Assembly: GCA_003169975.1 (NCBI GenBank)
Contig: PNAA01000040.1
Location: 1-56,619, forward strand
Origin: Spartobacteria bacterium
GTDB lineage: Bacteria > Verrucomicrobiota > Verrucomicrobiia > Chthoniobacterales > UBA10450
Direction: 5' to 3'
Length of the DNA: 56,619 nucleotides
Shown piece by piece: positions 43,545-52,293 of this stretch. The position numbers were made by a program, and so were the translations under genes. The notes under the pieces were generated by a model. The model was not told the DNA's origin. It did no database searches and was given only the letters and a program-made list of their open reading frames with translations. Numbering within the stretch: the stretch's first letter is position 1; the number at the start of each line of letters is the position of its first letter.

Positions 43545-43657
43545 CGTGGTTGCCGGTTTTTTGGTTCTCCTACCTTCAACCGGGACGATAGCACTCCTTG
43601 CAACCGTCGCGTAGCGTACAAACCAATTCGATTTCAGGTGCCAGTGTCGCTCTGCCC

Positions 43658-44779
43658 TCACGGCTTATAAGCGAACCCGTCATTGAACCAGTTGTTACAG
43701 CATTCACCTGAGCCACCCCAGATGATCATTCGCGCGCCGTCCCAGATCGCAGTGTGGGTTGAGCGAGGCGCCGGAGCGCCGGTCAAGGTCGTGGCCATCC
43801 ATTTGTTGGCGACGGGATCGTACTTTGCTCCCGTGCCGATCGGGTTGCCGTCCTGATCCGAGCCACCCCAGACGATAAACTCTTTGCCCGACCACACGAC
43901 GGTCGGGCCAAGTCGCGCGGTGGGAGCGTTGGCTTTCGCGATCGTCCGCCAGACGCCGGTCCGCGTATTAAAGATCTTCCCGTCCGCCAGTGGGCGGAAG
44001 CGCGAATCGGCGCCGCCCCAGATGAACAGGTTGGTGCCGTCCCAGGCGGAGGCGAAGAAGAGCCGGAGCGAAGGGGCATTGTCGCTCGAGATCGGCGTCC
44101 ACACGTCGGTGCGCGGATCGTAGAGCGCGCCGTCGTTGACATCGCTGCCGAGGCTGATCCCGCCCCAGACGAGCATCTGCGATCCGGTCCAAATGGAGGC
44201 TTGGTGGTTGCGCGGAGACGGCGCGCCAATGGTCGTGGTAGGGGACCAGGTATCGGTCACCGGATCGTAGAGCGCGCCGGTGTTGGTATCGCCGGCGAAG
44301 CTGATCGCGCCAGCCCAAACGATGAGTCGATCGCCCGTCCAGACGAACGAATGCCCGAAGCGCGGTGAAGGCGCTCCAGTGAGTGAGGTCGGTCGCCAGA
44401 CATCCTGCACGGGATCGTAACGGCCGCCGGTGTTGAGGAAGTTGAGCCCGTCATCCCCGCCCCAGACGATCATCTCATGTCCCGTCCACACCGCGGGCTG
44501 GCCTTCGCGCCCGGACGGAGCGGCGGTGGTCGTGGTGGCTTCCCACCGGTTTGCCGAGCGCTCCCAGCGACCTCCGGTGTCGGCGAAGGGAACGATATTG
44601 GAGTCCTGGCCGCCCCAGACAATCATCTGGTCGGTCCCATCGATGCGCGTGAAAACCGCCGAGTGCGCCGCGCGCGCAGTGGGAGCACCCAGGATTGAGA
44701 TCGGGGACCAACTATCGGCGAGCACCGCGGAAGCCGTCACCAGCGGAGCGAAACAGAGCACGACCAAACGAAGAATCAT
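43658..44779 (-). CDS. Secreted kelch-type beta-propeller protein
   Basis: 373 residues. The signal peptide is MILRLVVLCFAPLVTASAVL. Seven repeated units follow, each near 48 residues with the pattern GAPxxRxxHxxVWTGxxMIVWGG, then TGGRYDPxxDxWxPTS, for example HEMIVWGGDDGLNFLNTGGR. This is a kelch-like propeller of a different subtype from 31716. No tail module is attached. Its upstream region shares a promoter-leader pattern with the BNR gene at 44953, suggesting co-regulation. Confidence 0.88.
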   Translation of the reverse strand: MILRLVVLCFAPLVTASAVLADSWSPISILGAPTARAAHSAVFTRIDGTDQMIVWGGQDSNIVPFADTGGRWERSANRWEATTTTAAPSGREGQPAVWTGHEMIVWGGDDGLNFLNTGGRYDPVQDVWRPTSLTGAPSPRFGHSFVWTGDRLIVWAGAISFAGDTNTGALYDPVTDTWSPTTTIGAPSPRNHQASIWTGSQMLVWGGISLGSDVNDGALYDPRTDVWTPISSDNAPSLRLFFASAWDGTNLFIWGGADSRFRPLADGKIFNTRTGVWRTIAKANAPTARLGPTVVWSGKEFIVWGGSDQDGNPIGTGAKYDPVANKWMATTLTGAPAPRSTHTAIWDGARMIIWGGSGECCNNWFNDGFAYKP

Positions 44780-44806
44780 AAGCGTCTCCCTTTTTGTGGA
44801 CGCCCC

Positions 44807-44836
44807 GGATTACGGGAAAGGGATGATACGTGTCAA
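44807..44836 (-). promoter_or_regulatory. Promoter of the kelch gene, shared pattern
   Basis: On the minus strand TTGACA (44836-44831) is followed after 17 bp by GTAATCC (44813-44807), then GTCCACA, GGGAG and CTTATG, the start codon. The same order and spacing occur before the BNR gene at 46869, although the spacer sequence differs. Confidence 0.65.
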
Positions 44837-44952
44837 GGGTAATGAGCAGGGGAGTGGCTGGAAAGCCGACAAAGTCTAAATCGGTTTATCCATTTGTCCC
44901 CGTCCGGGAGCTCGGTTTGGACGAACTCCCAGAGAAAAGAGGCCTGCCCGCG

Positions 44953-46869
44953 TTACGGGATCGTGTGGTTCTTGTTGGTCTTAACGATCTGCACGTCGCT
45001 GTTCTTGATGCGACCGTCCGCGTCGAGGTCGTCGCGGAAGTTAGCGCTGGTGACCGTTTGGTTAAGCTGGCCCCGCACCTGGGTCTGGTCAGCCTTGTCC
45101 ACCTTCCGACTGGCGTCCGCATCGCCCGTGAGAAAGCCGAAGGCAACGTCGCCGTGTTGCAGGCCGTCGCCATTGATGTTCTGCGCGCGCAGGGTCACCA
45201 CTTCCGCACTCGTGACGCCGGTGAGCTGCGCAGTCATGCTATTACCGCTAAAGGAGATTGTTCCAACGGTGGCCGTGCCACTCACAACCAGGACCTGGCC
45301 TGATGTAACCGGCGCATCGAACGTAAAAACGGCGTTGTAAGTAACGGAGCTGCGGTCCTCCACTCCTGATGTGCCAGTCAACGGCATTGGGACGTCGAAG
45401 GTGCCGGCAGACCCATGAGTCAAGCGCGACGCCGCACTCAGCAGGGTGATCGCACTGGAGGCGGGAGCGACGCGAACATAGTAAATGTCTTCCTCCAGGT
45501 TAAAGGTGGCAGCGTAGGCCACATTGCCTCCGGTATTGTCGGACACGATGGTGATGTAGTCACCCATCTTGTTCTGGGCAGGATAACCGAGGAAGGGATT
45601 AAAGGAGTTACTCACCGCGACGTTGGGCGACCAGGTATTGCCCGCGTCTGTGCTGTAGGAATAGAAGAGCTGGGAGTCGGTGTTGTTGGCGGCGTTGCGC
45701 GTGTCCAGCCAGACGCTATCGATGCGCCCGTTGGGCGCGACCGAAAGCGTGCCTAGCCAGTGCCATTTGTTGTGATTGATCGGGTCGTCGTTGACCCGGA
45801 CGGGTGCGCTGAAGGTCTTTCCGCCGTCGGCGCTGCGGACGAACATCACGTCGGTTCCGCTCGTGGCGCCGGTCGGTTGCACGCTCGCCATCATGTAAAT
45901 GTTGTTATTGCTGCCGGTACCGGAACGGTCCACCGCCAGGAAAACCTGACCAGCCAATCCGTCGGGATTGATCAAGGCACCGAAATCGATGTCGCCGCCG
46001 AGGTTGACCGCCGTGCTCTGGTCGAAAGTTGGGGTAACTCCGGAGCTCTTGGCATTGGTCGAGCGTTCGCACCAAATCTGGTTCGTGTTCAGATTGACGC
46101 CGCCGATGAAGAGATTGCCGGTCGAGTCCACGTCGGGCGTTCCCCACGAGGGTATATTGGGAATGCTGACTGGATTTAACCAGGTGACCCCGCCGTCGGT
46201 CGACCGGGTGAATTGCCGGCCGCCATAATTGTTGGCGCTACTGCTCCAGGACTGGTATTGGAATCCGTGTCCTGTGCTGGTGGTGTTATCGATCGTGAAC
46301 CACTGCTTGTCGCCACCTTTCGCCGGCGCGATGTTCGTCCAGGACATGCCGCCATCGAGTGAACGCCACATGTTATCAAAGAATGTCTCGAGCAGGCTGA
46401 GATAGAAAAAATTCCCTGTGTCACCGGAGTCCAACACCGGGTCGCTGCGGAAGACATTGTTCTCGAGGACGCCGGGGAAGGTCCACGATGCGCCGCCATT
46501 GGTCGTGTAGCCCCAACCGGCCTGCCGGAAGTTGGAAGCGACGCTGTTAAACTGCCGCCAGCCGATCGTCATCTTGCTGCCGTTGGTCGGGTCCACGCAG
46601 ATCGACGGCTCGTTCGCCGCGTCGCCGGTAATGTTCTGGCCGCTCGCATTCACATTCACCTGAATGCTCGTGAAGGCATCGTGCTGCGAGATCATCCGCG
46701 GCGACAGACCGGTCCGCCAAAGGAGAGCGGGCGGGTTGTCGTATTTTTCGAGTGCCTCGCTCGGCAGCGGCTTGTGTTCCCCGGTCTGGCCTGCAACGAT
46801 GGTTAGGCCGGATAATAAAACCAGAGAAGCGATCAAGCTCGCCTTTGACATTTTAGAACATATCACCAT
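44953..46869 (-). CDS. Secreted BNR/sialidase-like propeller with dockerin-like tail (paralogue 1)
   Basis: 638 residues; the ATG at 46869 has GGGGGAG six bases upstream. A signal peptide (MSKASLIASLVLLSGLTIVA) is followed by a beta-propeller with Asp-box-like units (STDGGVTWLNP, SLDGGMSWTNI, SADGGKTFSAP, STDAGNTWSPN), typical of BNR proteins. Residues 478-638 form the shared C-terminal module: SAASRLTHGSAGTFDVPMPL onward, then a dockerin-like duplication (GDADASRKVDKAD and DLDADGRIKNSDVQIVK) ending HTIP. No sialidase Arg triad is evident. Probably a surface-exposed binding protein or hydrolase. Strongly similar to the next gene. Confidence 0.85.
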   Translation of the reverse strand: MVICSKMSKASLIASLVLLSGLTIVAGQTGEHKPLPSEALEKYDNPPALLWRTGLSPRMISQHDAFTSIQVNVNASGQNITGDAANEPSICVDPTNGSKMTIGWRQFNSVASNFRQAGWGYTTNGGASWTFPGVLENNVFRSDPVLDSGDTGNFFYLSLLETFFDNMWRSLDGGMSWTNIAPAKGGDKQWFTIDNTTSTGHGFQYQSWSSSANNYGGRQFTRSTDGGVTWLNPVSIPNIPSWGTPDVDSTGNLFIGGVNLNTNQIWCERSTNAKSSGVTPTFDQSTAVNLGGDIDFGALINPDGLAGQVFLAVDRSGTGSNNNIYMMASVQPTGATSGTDVMFVRSADGGKTFSAPVRVNDDPINHNKWHWLGTLSVAPNGRIDSVWLDTRNAANNTDSQLFYSYSTDAGNTWSPNVAVSNSFNPFLGYPAQNKMGDYITIVSDNTGGNVAYAATFNLEEDIYYVRVAPASSAITLLSAASRLTHGSAGTFDVPMPLTGTSGVEDRSSVTYNAVFTFDAPVTSGQVLVVSGTATVGTISFSGNSMTAQLTGVTSAEVVTLRAQNINGDGLQHGDVAFGFLTGDADASRKVDKADQTQVRGQLNQTVTSANFRDDLDADGRIKNSDVQIVKTNKNHTIP

Positions 46870-46894
46870 AAGAAACTCCCCCTGTGGACGGACT

Positions 46895-46924
46895 GGATTA
46901 CGTGATACGAGGAGGCGCTGTCAA
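46895..46924 (-). promoter_or_regulatory. Promoter of BNR paralogue 1, shared pattern
   Basis: On the minus strand TTGACA (46924-46919) and GTAATCC (46901-46895) are separated by 17 bp, followed by GTCCACA, GGGGGAG and the start codon, matching the layout before the kelch gene at 44779. Confidence 0.65.
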
Positions 46925-47080
46925 GGCAAAAACAGTGTGGCGCGTTGATGCTGAGCGAAATGTCGCGCGCGGCAGCCTTCGTGGCGACAGCGTCGCGGCC
47001 AGTGCCCAGCTGCCCCCGATGGATGACACGACACCGATGTTCGAAGCCGCTAACTTCGGGGCCCGGATCAACAGCGGGCT

Positions 47081-49012
47081 CTAAGGCAAGGCCGTGCCGG
47101 ATTTCGATTTCACGAGCCCGATATCACCCGCATTGATGCTGCCGTCGACGGTCACGTCTTCGCGGAAGTTGGAAGCGCTGACCGCGTTGCCCGACTGGGA
47201 TTTGGTCTGACCGATGTCGCCGGCATTGACCGAGCCATCGGCCGTCGTGTCGCCGATGAGGAAGCTGAATGGGACCGTTCCATCATTCGGATTACCGTCA
47301 CCGTTGATGTTACTTAGCTGGAGGCTCACACTCTGAGCATTGGCGACTCCCGTCAGAGGCACGCTCATCTCAGTGCCGCTGAAAGTCGGTGCTCCCGCCA
47401 CGGCGGTGCCAGCAACGACCATAACAGTGCCAGAGGTGACCGGAGCGTTGAAGGCGAAGACAGCGTCGTAAGTGCTTGTGCTGCGATCTTCGATTCCCGC
47501 CGTTCCGGTAAGCGGCATGTTGATGTCGAAGGTGCCGGCAGACCCGTGAGTCAGGCGCGACGCCGCACTCAGCAGGGTGATCGCACTGGAGGCGGGAGCG
47601 ACGCGAACATAGTAAATGTCTTCCTCCAGGTTAAAGGTGGCGGCGTAGGCCACATTGCCTCCGGTATTGTCGGACACGATGGTGATGTAATCACCCATCT
47701 TGTTCTGGTTAGGATAACCGAGAAAAGGATTGAATGAGTTGCTCACGGCGACGTTAGGAGCCCAGGTGACGCCTCCATCCGTGCTATACGAGTAAAAGAG
47801 CTGTGAATCGGTATTGTTTGCGGCGTTACGCGTGTCGAGCCAGACGCTATCGATGCGTCCATTGGGCGCGACCGAGAGAGCGCCGAGCCAATGCCACTTA
47901 CTATGGTTGATCGGGTCGTCGTTGACCCGCACCGGCGTGCTAAAGGTATGGCCGGCATCGCTGCTGCGGACAAACATGACGTCACTCCCATTGGTTGCGC
48001 CCGTCGGCTGCACGCTTGCCATCATATAGACATTGTTGTTGGTCGCAGTCCCGGAACGATCCACGGCGAGGAAAATCTGTCCGACCAGTCCGACTGGATT
48101 GATCGCTGCATTGATAACTATTTGGCCGCCGAGGTTCACGGCGGTGTTTTGGTCAAAACTGGGCGTGGCGGCCGCAGTTTTGGCGTTGCTCGAACGCTCG
48201 CACCAAATCTGGTTCGTGTTGGGATTGACGCCGCCAAGGAAAAGGAGGCCGTTTGTATCGACGTCGAGCGTTCCCCAGATGGGAGTGTTGGGAATGCTGA
48301 CCGGATTTAGCCAGGTGAACCCGCCGTCGGTGGAACGCGTAAACTGCCGGGTCCCATAGTTGTCCCCGCTCGTGCTCCAGAACTGGTATTGGAAACCGTG
48401 CCCGGTGCTGTTCGTGTTATCAATCGTGAACCACTGCTTGTCGCCACCGTCCGCGGGCGCGATGTTCGTCCAGGTCATGCCGCCATCGAGTGAACGCCAC
48501 ATGTTATCAAAGAATGTCTCGAGCAGGCTGAGATAGAAAAAGGTCCCCGTGCTGGTGGAGTCCAACACTGGGTCGCTACGAAAGACATTGTTCTCGAGGA
48601 CGCCGGGGAAGGTCCACGACGCGCCCCCGTTGGCCGTGTAACCCCAACCGGCCTGCCGGAAGTTGGAAGCGACGCTGTTAAACTGCCGCCAGCCAATCGC
48701 CATCTTGTTGCCGTTGGTTGGGTCCACGCAGATCGACGGCTCGTTCGCCGCGTCGCCGGTAATGTTCTGGCCGCTCGCATTCACATTCACCTGCATGCTC
48801 GTGAAGGCATCGTGCTGCGAGATCATGCGCGGCGAAAGACCAGTCCGCCAAAGGAGCGCGGGCGGGTTGTCGTATTTTTCGAGGGCCTCGCTAGGGAGTG
48901 GTTTGTGTTCCCCGGTCTGGCCGGACGCAATAGTTAGGAAGGATAACGAAACCAGAAAGGCAAAAAGATTCGCCTTTGAAACTCTGAAACACTCCGAGAA
49001 GATAGGAAGCAT
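47081..49012 (-). CDS. Secreted BNR/sialidase-like propeller with dockerin-like tail (paralogue 2)
   Basis: About 643 residues from the ATG at 49012 (49021 is possible; the longer frame is not coding-like). A signal peptide (LFAFLVSLSFLTIASGQ) then a mature start, TGEHKPLPSEALEKYDNPPA, identical to paralogue 1. The propeller parts are highly similar, with long nearly identical DNA blocks. The C-terminal module differs more: GDTTADGSVNAGDIGQTKSQ and DVTVDGSINAGDIGLVKSK, a more regular dockerin-like pair, ending TALP. A TTGACA (49047-49042) lies upstream, but no good -10 box was seen. The pair probably arose by tandem duplication. Confidence 0.85.
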   Translation of the reverse strand: MLPIFSECFRVSKANLFAFLVSLSFLTIASGQTGEHKPLPSEALEKYDNPPALLWRTGLSPRMISQHDAFTSMQVNVNASGQNITGDAANEPSICVDPTNGNKMAIGWRQFNSVASNFRQAGWGYTANGGASWTFPGVLENNVFRSDPVLDSTSTGTFFYLSLLETFFDNMWRSLDGGMTWTNIAPADGGDKQWFTIDNTNSTGHGFQYQFWSTSGDNYGTRQFTRSTDGGFTWLNPVSIPNTPIWGTLDVDTNGLLFLGGVNPNTNQIWCERSSNAKTAAATPSFDQNTAVNLGGQIVINAAINPVGLVGQIFLAVDRSGTATNNNVYMMASVQPTGATNGSDVMFVRSSDAGHTFSTPVRVNDDPINHSKWHWLGALSVAPNGRIDSVWLDTRNAANNTDSQLFYSYSTDGGVTWAPNVAVSNSFNPFLGYPNQNKMGDYITIVSDNTGGNVAYAATFNLEEDIYYVRVAPASSAITLLSAASRLTHGSAGTFDINMPLTGTAGIEDRSTSTYDAVFAFNAPVTSGTVMVVAGTAVAGAPTFSGTEMSVPLTGVANAQSVSLQLSNINGDGNPNDGTVPFSFLIGDTTADGSVNAGDIGQTKSQSGNAVSASNFREDVTVDGSINAGDIGLVKSKSGTALP

Positions 49013-49139
49013 GCGCGACATTGAAGGGGCGTCCGCCATTTTGTCAATCCAAACCGCTCGGGCGTGGCGCTTTTGACGGCGCCCGGCGGCGACAATCCGC
49101 AGTGGAGTCGAGAGGCGGTCGCTGCTAGGCTGACGGCGA

Positions 49140-50351
49140 ATGGATAACCCGATGCCCACGTTTGAAGCGGTTGACTTTTATCATCTCGATGAACTGCTGA
49201 TGGTCGACGAGCGTCGCCTCCGGGATGCGGTGCGCGACTGGGTGCAGCAACGCTTTCTGCCGATCGTCGCGCAACACTATCGCGACGGCACTTTCCCGAT
49301 GGAACTCGTACCGGAGCTGGCCCATCTCGGTGTCTTCGGTCCGGGCATCAAAGGTCACGGCTGCGCCGGGCTCGGGAGCGTCGCCGCCGGGCTCATCATG
49401 CAGGAGTTGGAACGCGGTGACAGTGGGCTGCGCACCTTCGCCTCGGTGCAGGGCTCGCTCGCCATGATGGCGATCGATCTCTTCGGCTCGGAAGAACAGA
49501 AAAGCCGCTGGCTGCCGGCGATGGCCCAAGGCACAAAGCTTGGATGTTTTGGACTTACCGAGCCCGACTTCGGCTCCAATCCCGGCGGGCTGCGCTGTCG
49601 TGCGCACAAGACCGCTAACGGTTATCGCCTTAGCGGAGCAAAGAAGTGGATTGGCAACGGCACGATCGCAGACTTAGCGGTGGTCTGGGCCAAGGTCGAG
49701 GGCGAAGCCGGTATCGACCCGGACAGCGCCGATGCGATTCGTGGCTTCCTTGTTGAGAAAGGAACGCCGGGTTTCACGTCGTCACTCATCGAGGGCAAGC
49801 TCTCGCTCCGGGCGGCCTTGACGGCCGAGCTGGCATTCAACGATTGCGCCCTGCCGACGAGCGCGTTGTTACCGCAAAGTGACGGGCTACGTTCGCCGCT
49901 CTCCTGTCTCAATCATGCGCGTTACGGGATCGCCTGGGGTGTGCTCGGAGCCGCGATGGCGTGTTACGACGAGGCGCGGCAGTACGCGATGCGCCGCGAG
50001 CAATTCGGTCGTCCCATCGCTGGATTCCAGCTGGTGCAGACGAAGCTCGCGCGCATGCTGACCGAGATTACCAAAGCCCAGTTGCTGGCCCATCGCCTGG
50101 CGCAATTGAAAGACGCCGGCACGGCCAAGCACTACCACATCTCCATGGCCAAGATGAACAACGTCGAAATCGCGCTCGACGCCGCGCGCACCGCGCGCGA
50201 CATCCTTGGCGGCGTCGGCATCCTCGATGAGCACCAGTGCTTCCGCCACTTGTGCAACCTGGAAAGCGTGAAGACCTACGAAGGCACGCACGACATCCAC
50301 TTACTCGTGCTCGGCCAGCAGATTACTGGGTTTCCGGCCTTCGCCGGGTAA
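49140..50351 (+). CDS. Acyl-CoA dehydrogenase (glutaryl-CoA dehydrogenase-like)
   Basis: 403 residues. FAD-dehydrogenase motifs: SGLRTFASVQGSLAMMAIDL, CFGLTEPDFGSNPGGLRCRA, KKWIGNGTIADLAVVWAKVE, ARYGIAWGVLGAAMACYDEA, REQFGRPIAGFQLVQTKLAR and the catalytic-Glu block LESVKTYEGTHDIHLLVLGQ. The Glu within TYEGTHDIH and the EPDFGSNP text point to the glutaryl-CoA dehydrogenase branch, used in lysine/tryptophan breakdown. Divergent from the BNR gene. No electron-transfer genes are nearby. Confidence 0.92.
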   Translation: MDNPMPTFEAVDFYHLDELLMVDERRLRDAVRDWVQQRFLPIVAQHYRDGTFPMELVPELAHLGVFGPGIKGHGCAGLGSVAAGLIMQELERGDSGLRTFASVQGSLAMMAIDLFGSEEQKSRWLPAMAQGTKLGCFGLTEPDFGSNPGGLRCRAHKTANGYRLSGAKKWIGNGTIADLAVVWAKVEGEAGIDPDSADAIRGFLVEKGTPGFTSSLIEGKLSLRAALTAELAFNDCALPTSALLPQSDGLRSPLSCLNHARYGIAWGVLGAAMACYDEARQYAMRREQFGRPIAGFQLVQTKLARMLTEITKAQLLAHRLAQLKDAGTAKHYHISMAKMNNVEIALDAARTARDILGGVGILDEHQCFRHLCNLESVKTYEGTHDIHLLVLGQQITGFPAFAG

Positions 50352-50704
50352 TCGGCGGTAGTTTGAAGGGCCGCCGAGAGGTATGCCCAGATCGAAGACA
50401 TGGGCGGCGCAAAAGCGTGTTTCGCCAGATCCTCCGCCGACGTCGTAGGTGATGACCTTGTAAAAGTGGATCCAAGCGGTGTCTTTTCGGACGAGATCGA
50501 ATGTTCGGCACTCAACGGGGTTCTGTTGTGCGTGTCGGCTTGGAACTGAGATCCGGCCGCGATGACGATCTTCGAGTCGAACCCACTTGGATAATCATTA
50601 GTCGTCACTAAGACATCGAAGCTGTCACGTTTCCTGGTCAACACCGTCAGCCATCTGATCCCGGCTGGGCGAGCGTCGTCACCGCTGTGGGCGACCGGGG
50701 TCAC
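50301..50704 (-). pseudogene. Possible frameshifted hypothetical gene
   Basis: The minus strand from about 50704 reads LTRKRDSFDVLVTTNDYPSG and KIVIAAGSQFQADT, then another frame continues ECRTFDLVRKDTAWIHFYKV, ITYDVGGGSGETRFCAAHVF and DLGIPLGG, with its stop at 50301-50303. Both segments look like real protein and would join with a one-base shift near 50535-50545. The end overlaps the 3' end of the acyl-CoA dehydrogenase gene by about 50 bp. No family recognised. The limits are approximate. Confidence 0.45.
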
Positions 50705-50724
50705 CCGCCTCAGGCGGGCTACAA
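50704..50724 (-). repeat. Solo REP-like hairpin
   Basis: On the minus strand TTGTAG-CCCGCC-TGA-GGCGGG, with the same foot and 3-nt loop as the other copies but a third stem sequence. A second GC hairpin (CGCGGGCTGCCGCGGG) adjoins it. Confidence 0.65.
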
Positions 50725-50825
50725 CCCGCGGCAGCCCGCGACTGATAATTGGCCAACACTACCGGCAACGTACCCCCGCGTTCTCTTTCGTTTCCTCCAG
50801 CGTGGGATCCTGTTAGTCTTCCCGG

Positions 50826-51437
50826 ATGAATGCGAAATATCTGGTGTTTATCTTTTTCCTCGGCCTTTGCTGCGCACCTCTCGTGCCGGCCCAGGATGAC
50901 GCGTTAAAAGATCCCGACCTTCAGCAGATGCTGAAGCAGGCCCAGGAGCTCCAAAAAGAAAGCGGCCCGGCCAAAACGCCCGTCAAAATGTCCGACCTGC
51001 AGAAGCAGGCGGCTGCCATTCAGGCGGAGCAGAAGCAGGAAGAGGAGAAGGAAAAAGCCGCTCTCCAGAAGCAGCTCGCAGCGCCCGGCCCGGTCTCGCT
51101 CCCTGCCTGGACTCCGGCGACTCCTCAATTTCATCAAACCAGTTCGCCCGCCAAAAAAATGGGCGATGACGACGTCAAGGTCGTCATGTCTGGAACCTCG
51201 ACCCTTACTCCGGATGAATTGGGCAAGGCCTGGATCGCGGCGATCGCCGCCAAGGAGATCAATCACGTCCTCAACACCAACACCACGAACGGTGACAAGA
51301 GCATTACTCTGTTCCTCGACACGCGCGAAGGTCCCCGGGAAAAGGTGGAGATGCACGCCAGCCGTCCCGTCGGAGCCAGGATCACGGAGGTTGAAATCTC
51401 GTCGCCTTTGCCCAAGCCCGGCGGAGAGAGCGACTAA
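50826..51437 (+). CDS. Secreted coiled-coil hypothetical protein
   Basis: 203 residues with a signal peptide (YLVFIFFLGLCCAPLVPAQD). Residues about 30-90 are a charged helix rich in Gln, Glu and Lys (LQKQAAAIQAEQKQEEEKEK), likely a coiled coil. The C-terminal half is mixed (VKVVMSGTSTLTPDELGKAW, ITLFLDTREGPREKVEMHAS). No known domain. It is probably periplasmic. A ribosome binding site is weak. Confidence 0.7.
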   Translation: MNAKYLVFIFFLGLCCAPLVPAQDDALKDPDLQQMLKQAQELQKESGPAKTPVKMSDLQKQAAAIQAEQKQEEEKEKAALQKQLAAPGPVSLPAWTPATPQFHQTSSPAKKMGDDDVKVVMSGTSTLTPDELGKAWIAAIAAKEINHVLNTNTTNGDKSITLFLDTREGPREKVEMHASRPVGARITEVEISSPLPKPGGESD

Positions 51438-51594
51438 GGTCCTCTGCCACTCGGTCCGATCTTGGGGGTGGATCTCCCCGCGACAATTTACTGGGTGGGA
51501 AAAATAAGGCCGGTTCGCGAATCCTGTCGCCGGTGTCGGGACGGTCTCCGCAAATTGTCTGTCCGGCGGCCGCCACTTTGGCTAAGGGTGAGCG

Positions 51595-52293
51595 ATGGGG
51601 AGTTGGTGCTATCGTGCGACGCGGGACCTCGGACACTCGCTTTGTTGGCCGTTTTGTCGGCTGCATATCTGGCGCGCCCCCGGCGCCGTGGATCCGGCCG
51701 GAGCCGCAGTGCTGGTGGCCAATCACATTTCGCATTTCGATCCGCTCTTCCTAACGATCGCCTTTAAGCGGACGATCGATTGGATGACGACCGAGGAATT
51801 CTATGCAAACCCGTTGCTGGCGGCCTGGCTGCGGGCGGTCAACACTTTTCCCGTGGATCGTTCGCGGCCGGATCGTCGCGTGCTGCGGCTCGGCCTGGAG
51901 CGGCTGCGCGCTGGACGGATGGTGGGAGTGTTTCCGGAAGGCGGGATTCGCGCGGGCGCTACTTCGATTTTGGAAGGCGTGGCACCCAAAAGCGGCGCGA
52001 CGGCGCTCGCGCGCCTGGCGGGCGCGGCGATCATTCCCTGTGTCATTCTCGGTACGGATCGCCTTTACGCCAAGAGCAGTTGGTGGCCCGGCCCACCGCG
52101 CACTCCCGTCTGGGTGACGATCGGCGCACCCCTTTCTGTGATGGGTCTGAAGAGCGATCAGGCCAAGGTGCTGCTGGCCGGTGCCCTGCGGCAAGTGTAC
52201 GCGGCGACGATCGCGCATTTTTCGCTGCGGCCCGACGATCTGCCGACCACGCCCCAACGACGCAAGGGCCGGGATAGGGAGGCGGTGGCCTAA
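51595..52293 (+). CDS. 1-acyl-sn-glycerol-3-phosphate acyltransferase-like protein (PlsC)
   Basis: 232 residues. Acyltransferase motifs I-III: VLVANHISHFDPLFLTIAFK (NHx4D), VNTFPVDRSRPDRRVLRLGL and MVGVFPEGGIRAGATSILEG, then AGAAIIPCVILGTDRLYAKS. It transfers an acyl chain to lysophosphatidate or a related lipid at the membrane. The stop TAA lies inside CCTAACGA (52289-52296), and the hydrolase gene starts 5 bp after the stop, so the two form an operon likely concerned with lipids. Confidence 0.88.
   Translation: MGSWCYRATRDLGHSLCWPFCRLHIWRAPGAVDPAGAAVLVANHISHFDPLFLTIAFKRTIDWMTTEEFYANPLLAAWLRAVNTFPVDRSRPDRRVLRLGLERLRAGRMVGVFPEGGIRAGATSILEGVAPKSGATALARLAGAAIIPCVILGTDRLYAKSSWWPGPPRTPVWVTIGAPLSVMGLKSDQAKVLLAGALRQVYAATIAHFSLRPDDLPTTPQRRKGRDREAVA

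Noticed and set aside
44890-44952. Hairpin (GGGAGTTCG/CGAGCTCCC) after BNR paralogue 1 as terminator
   Set aside because: A stem exists but no T-run follows, so I do not call it.
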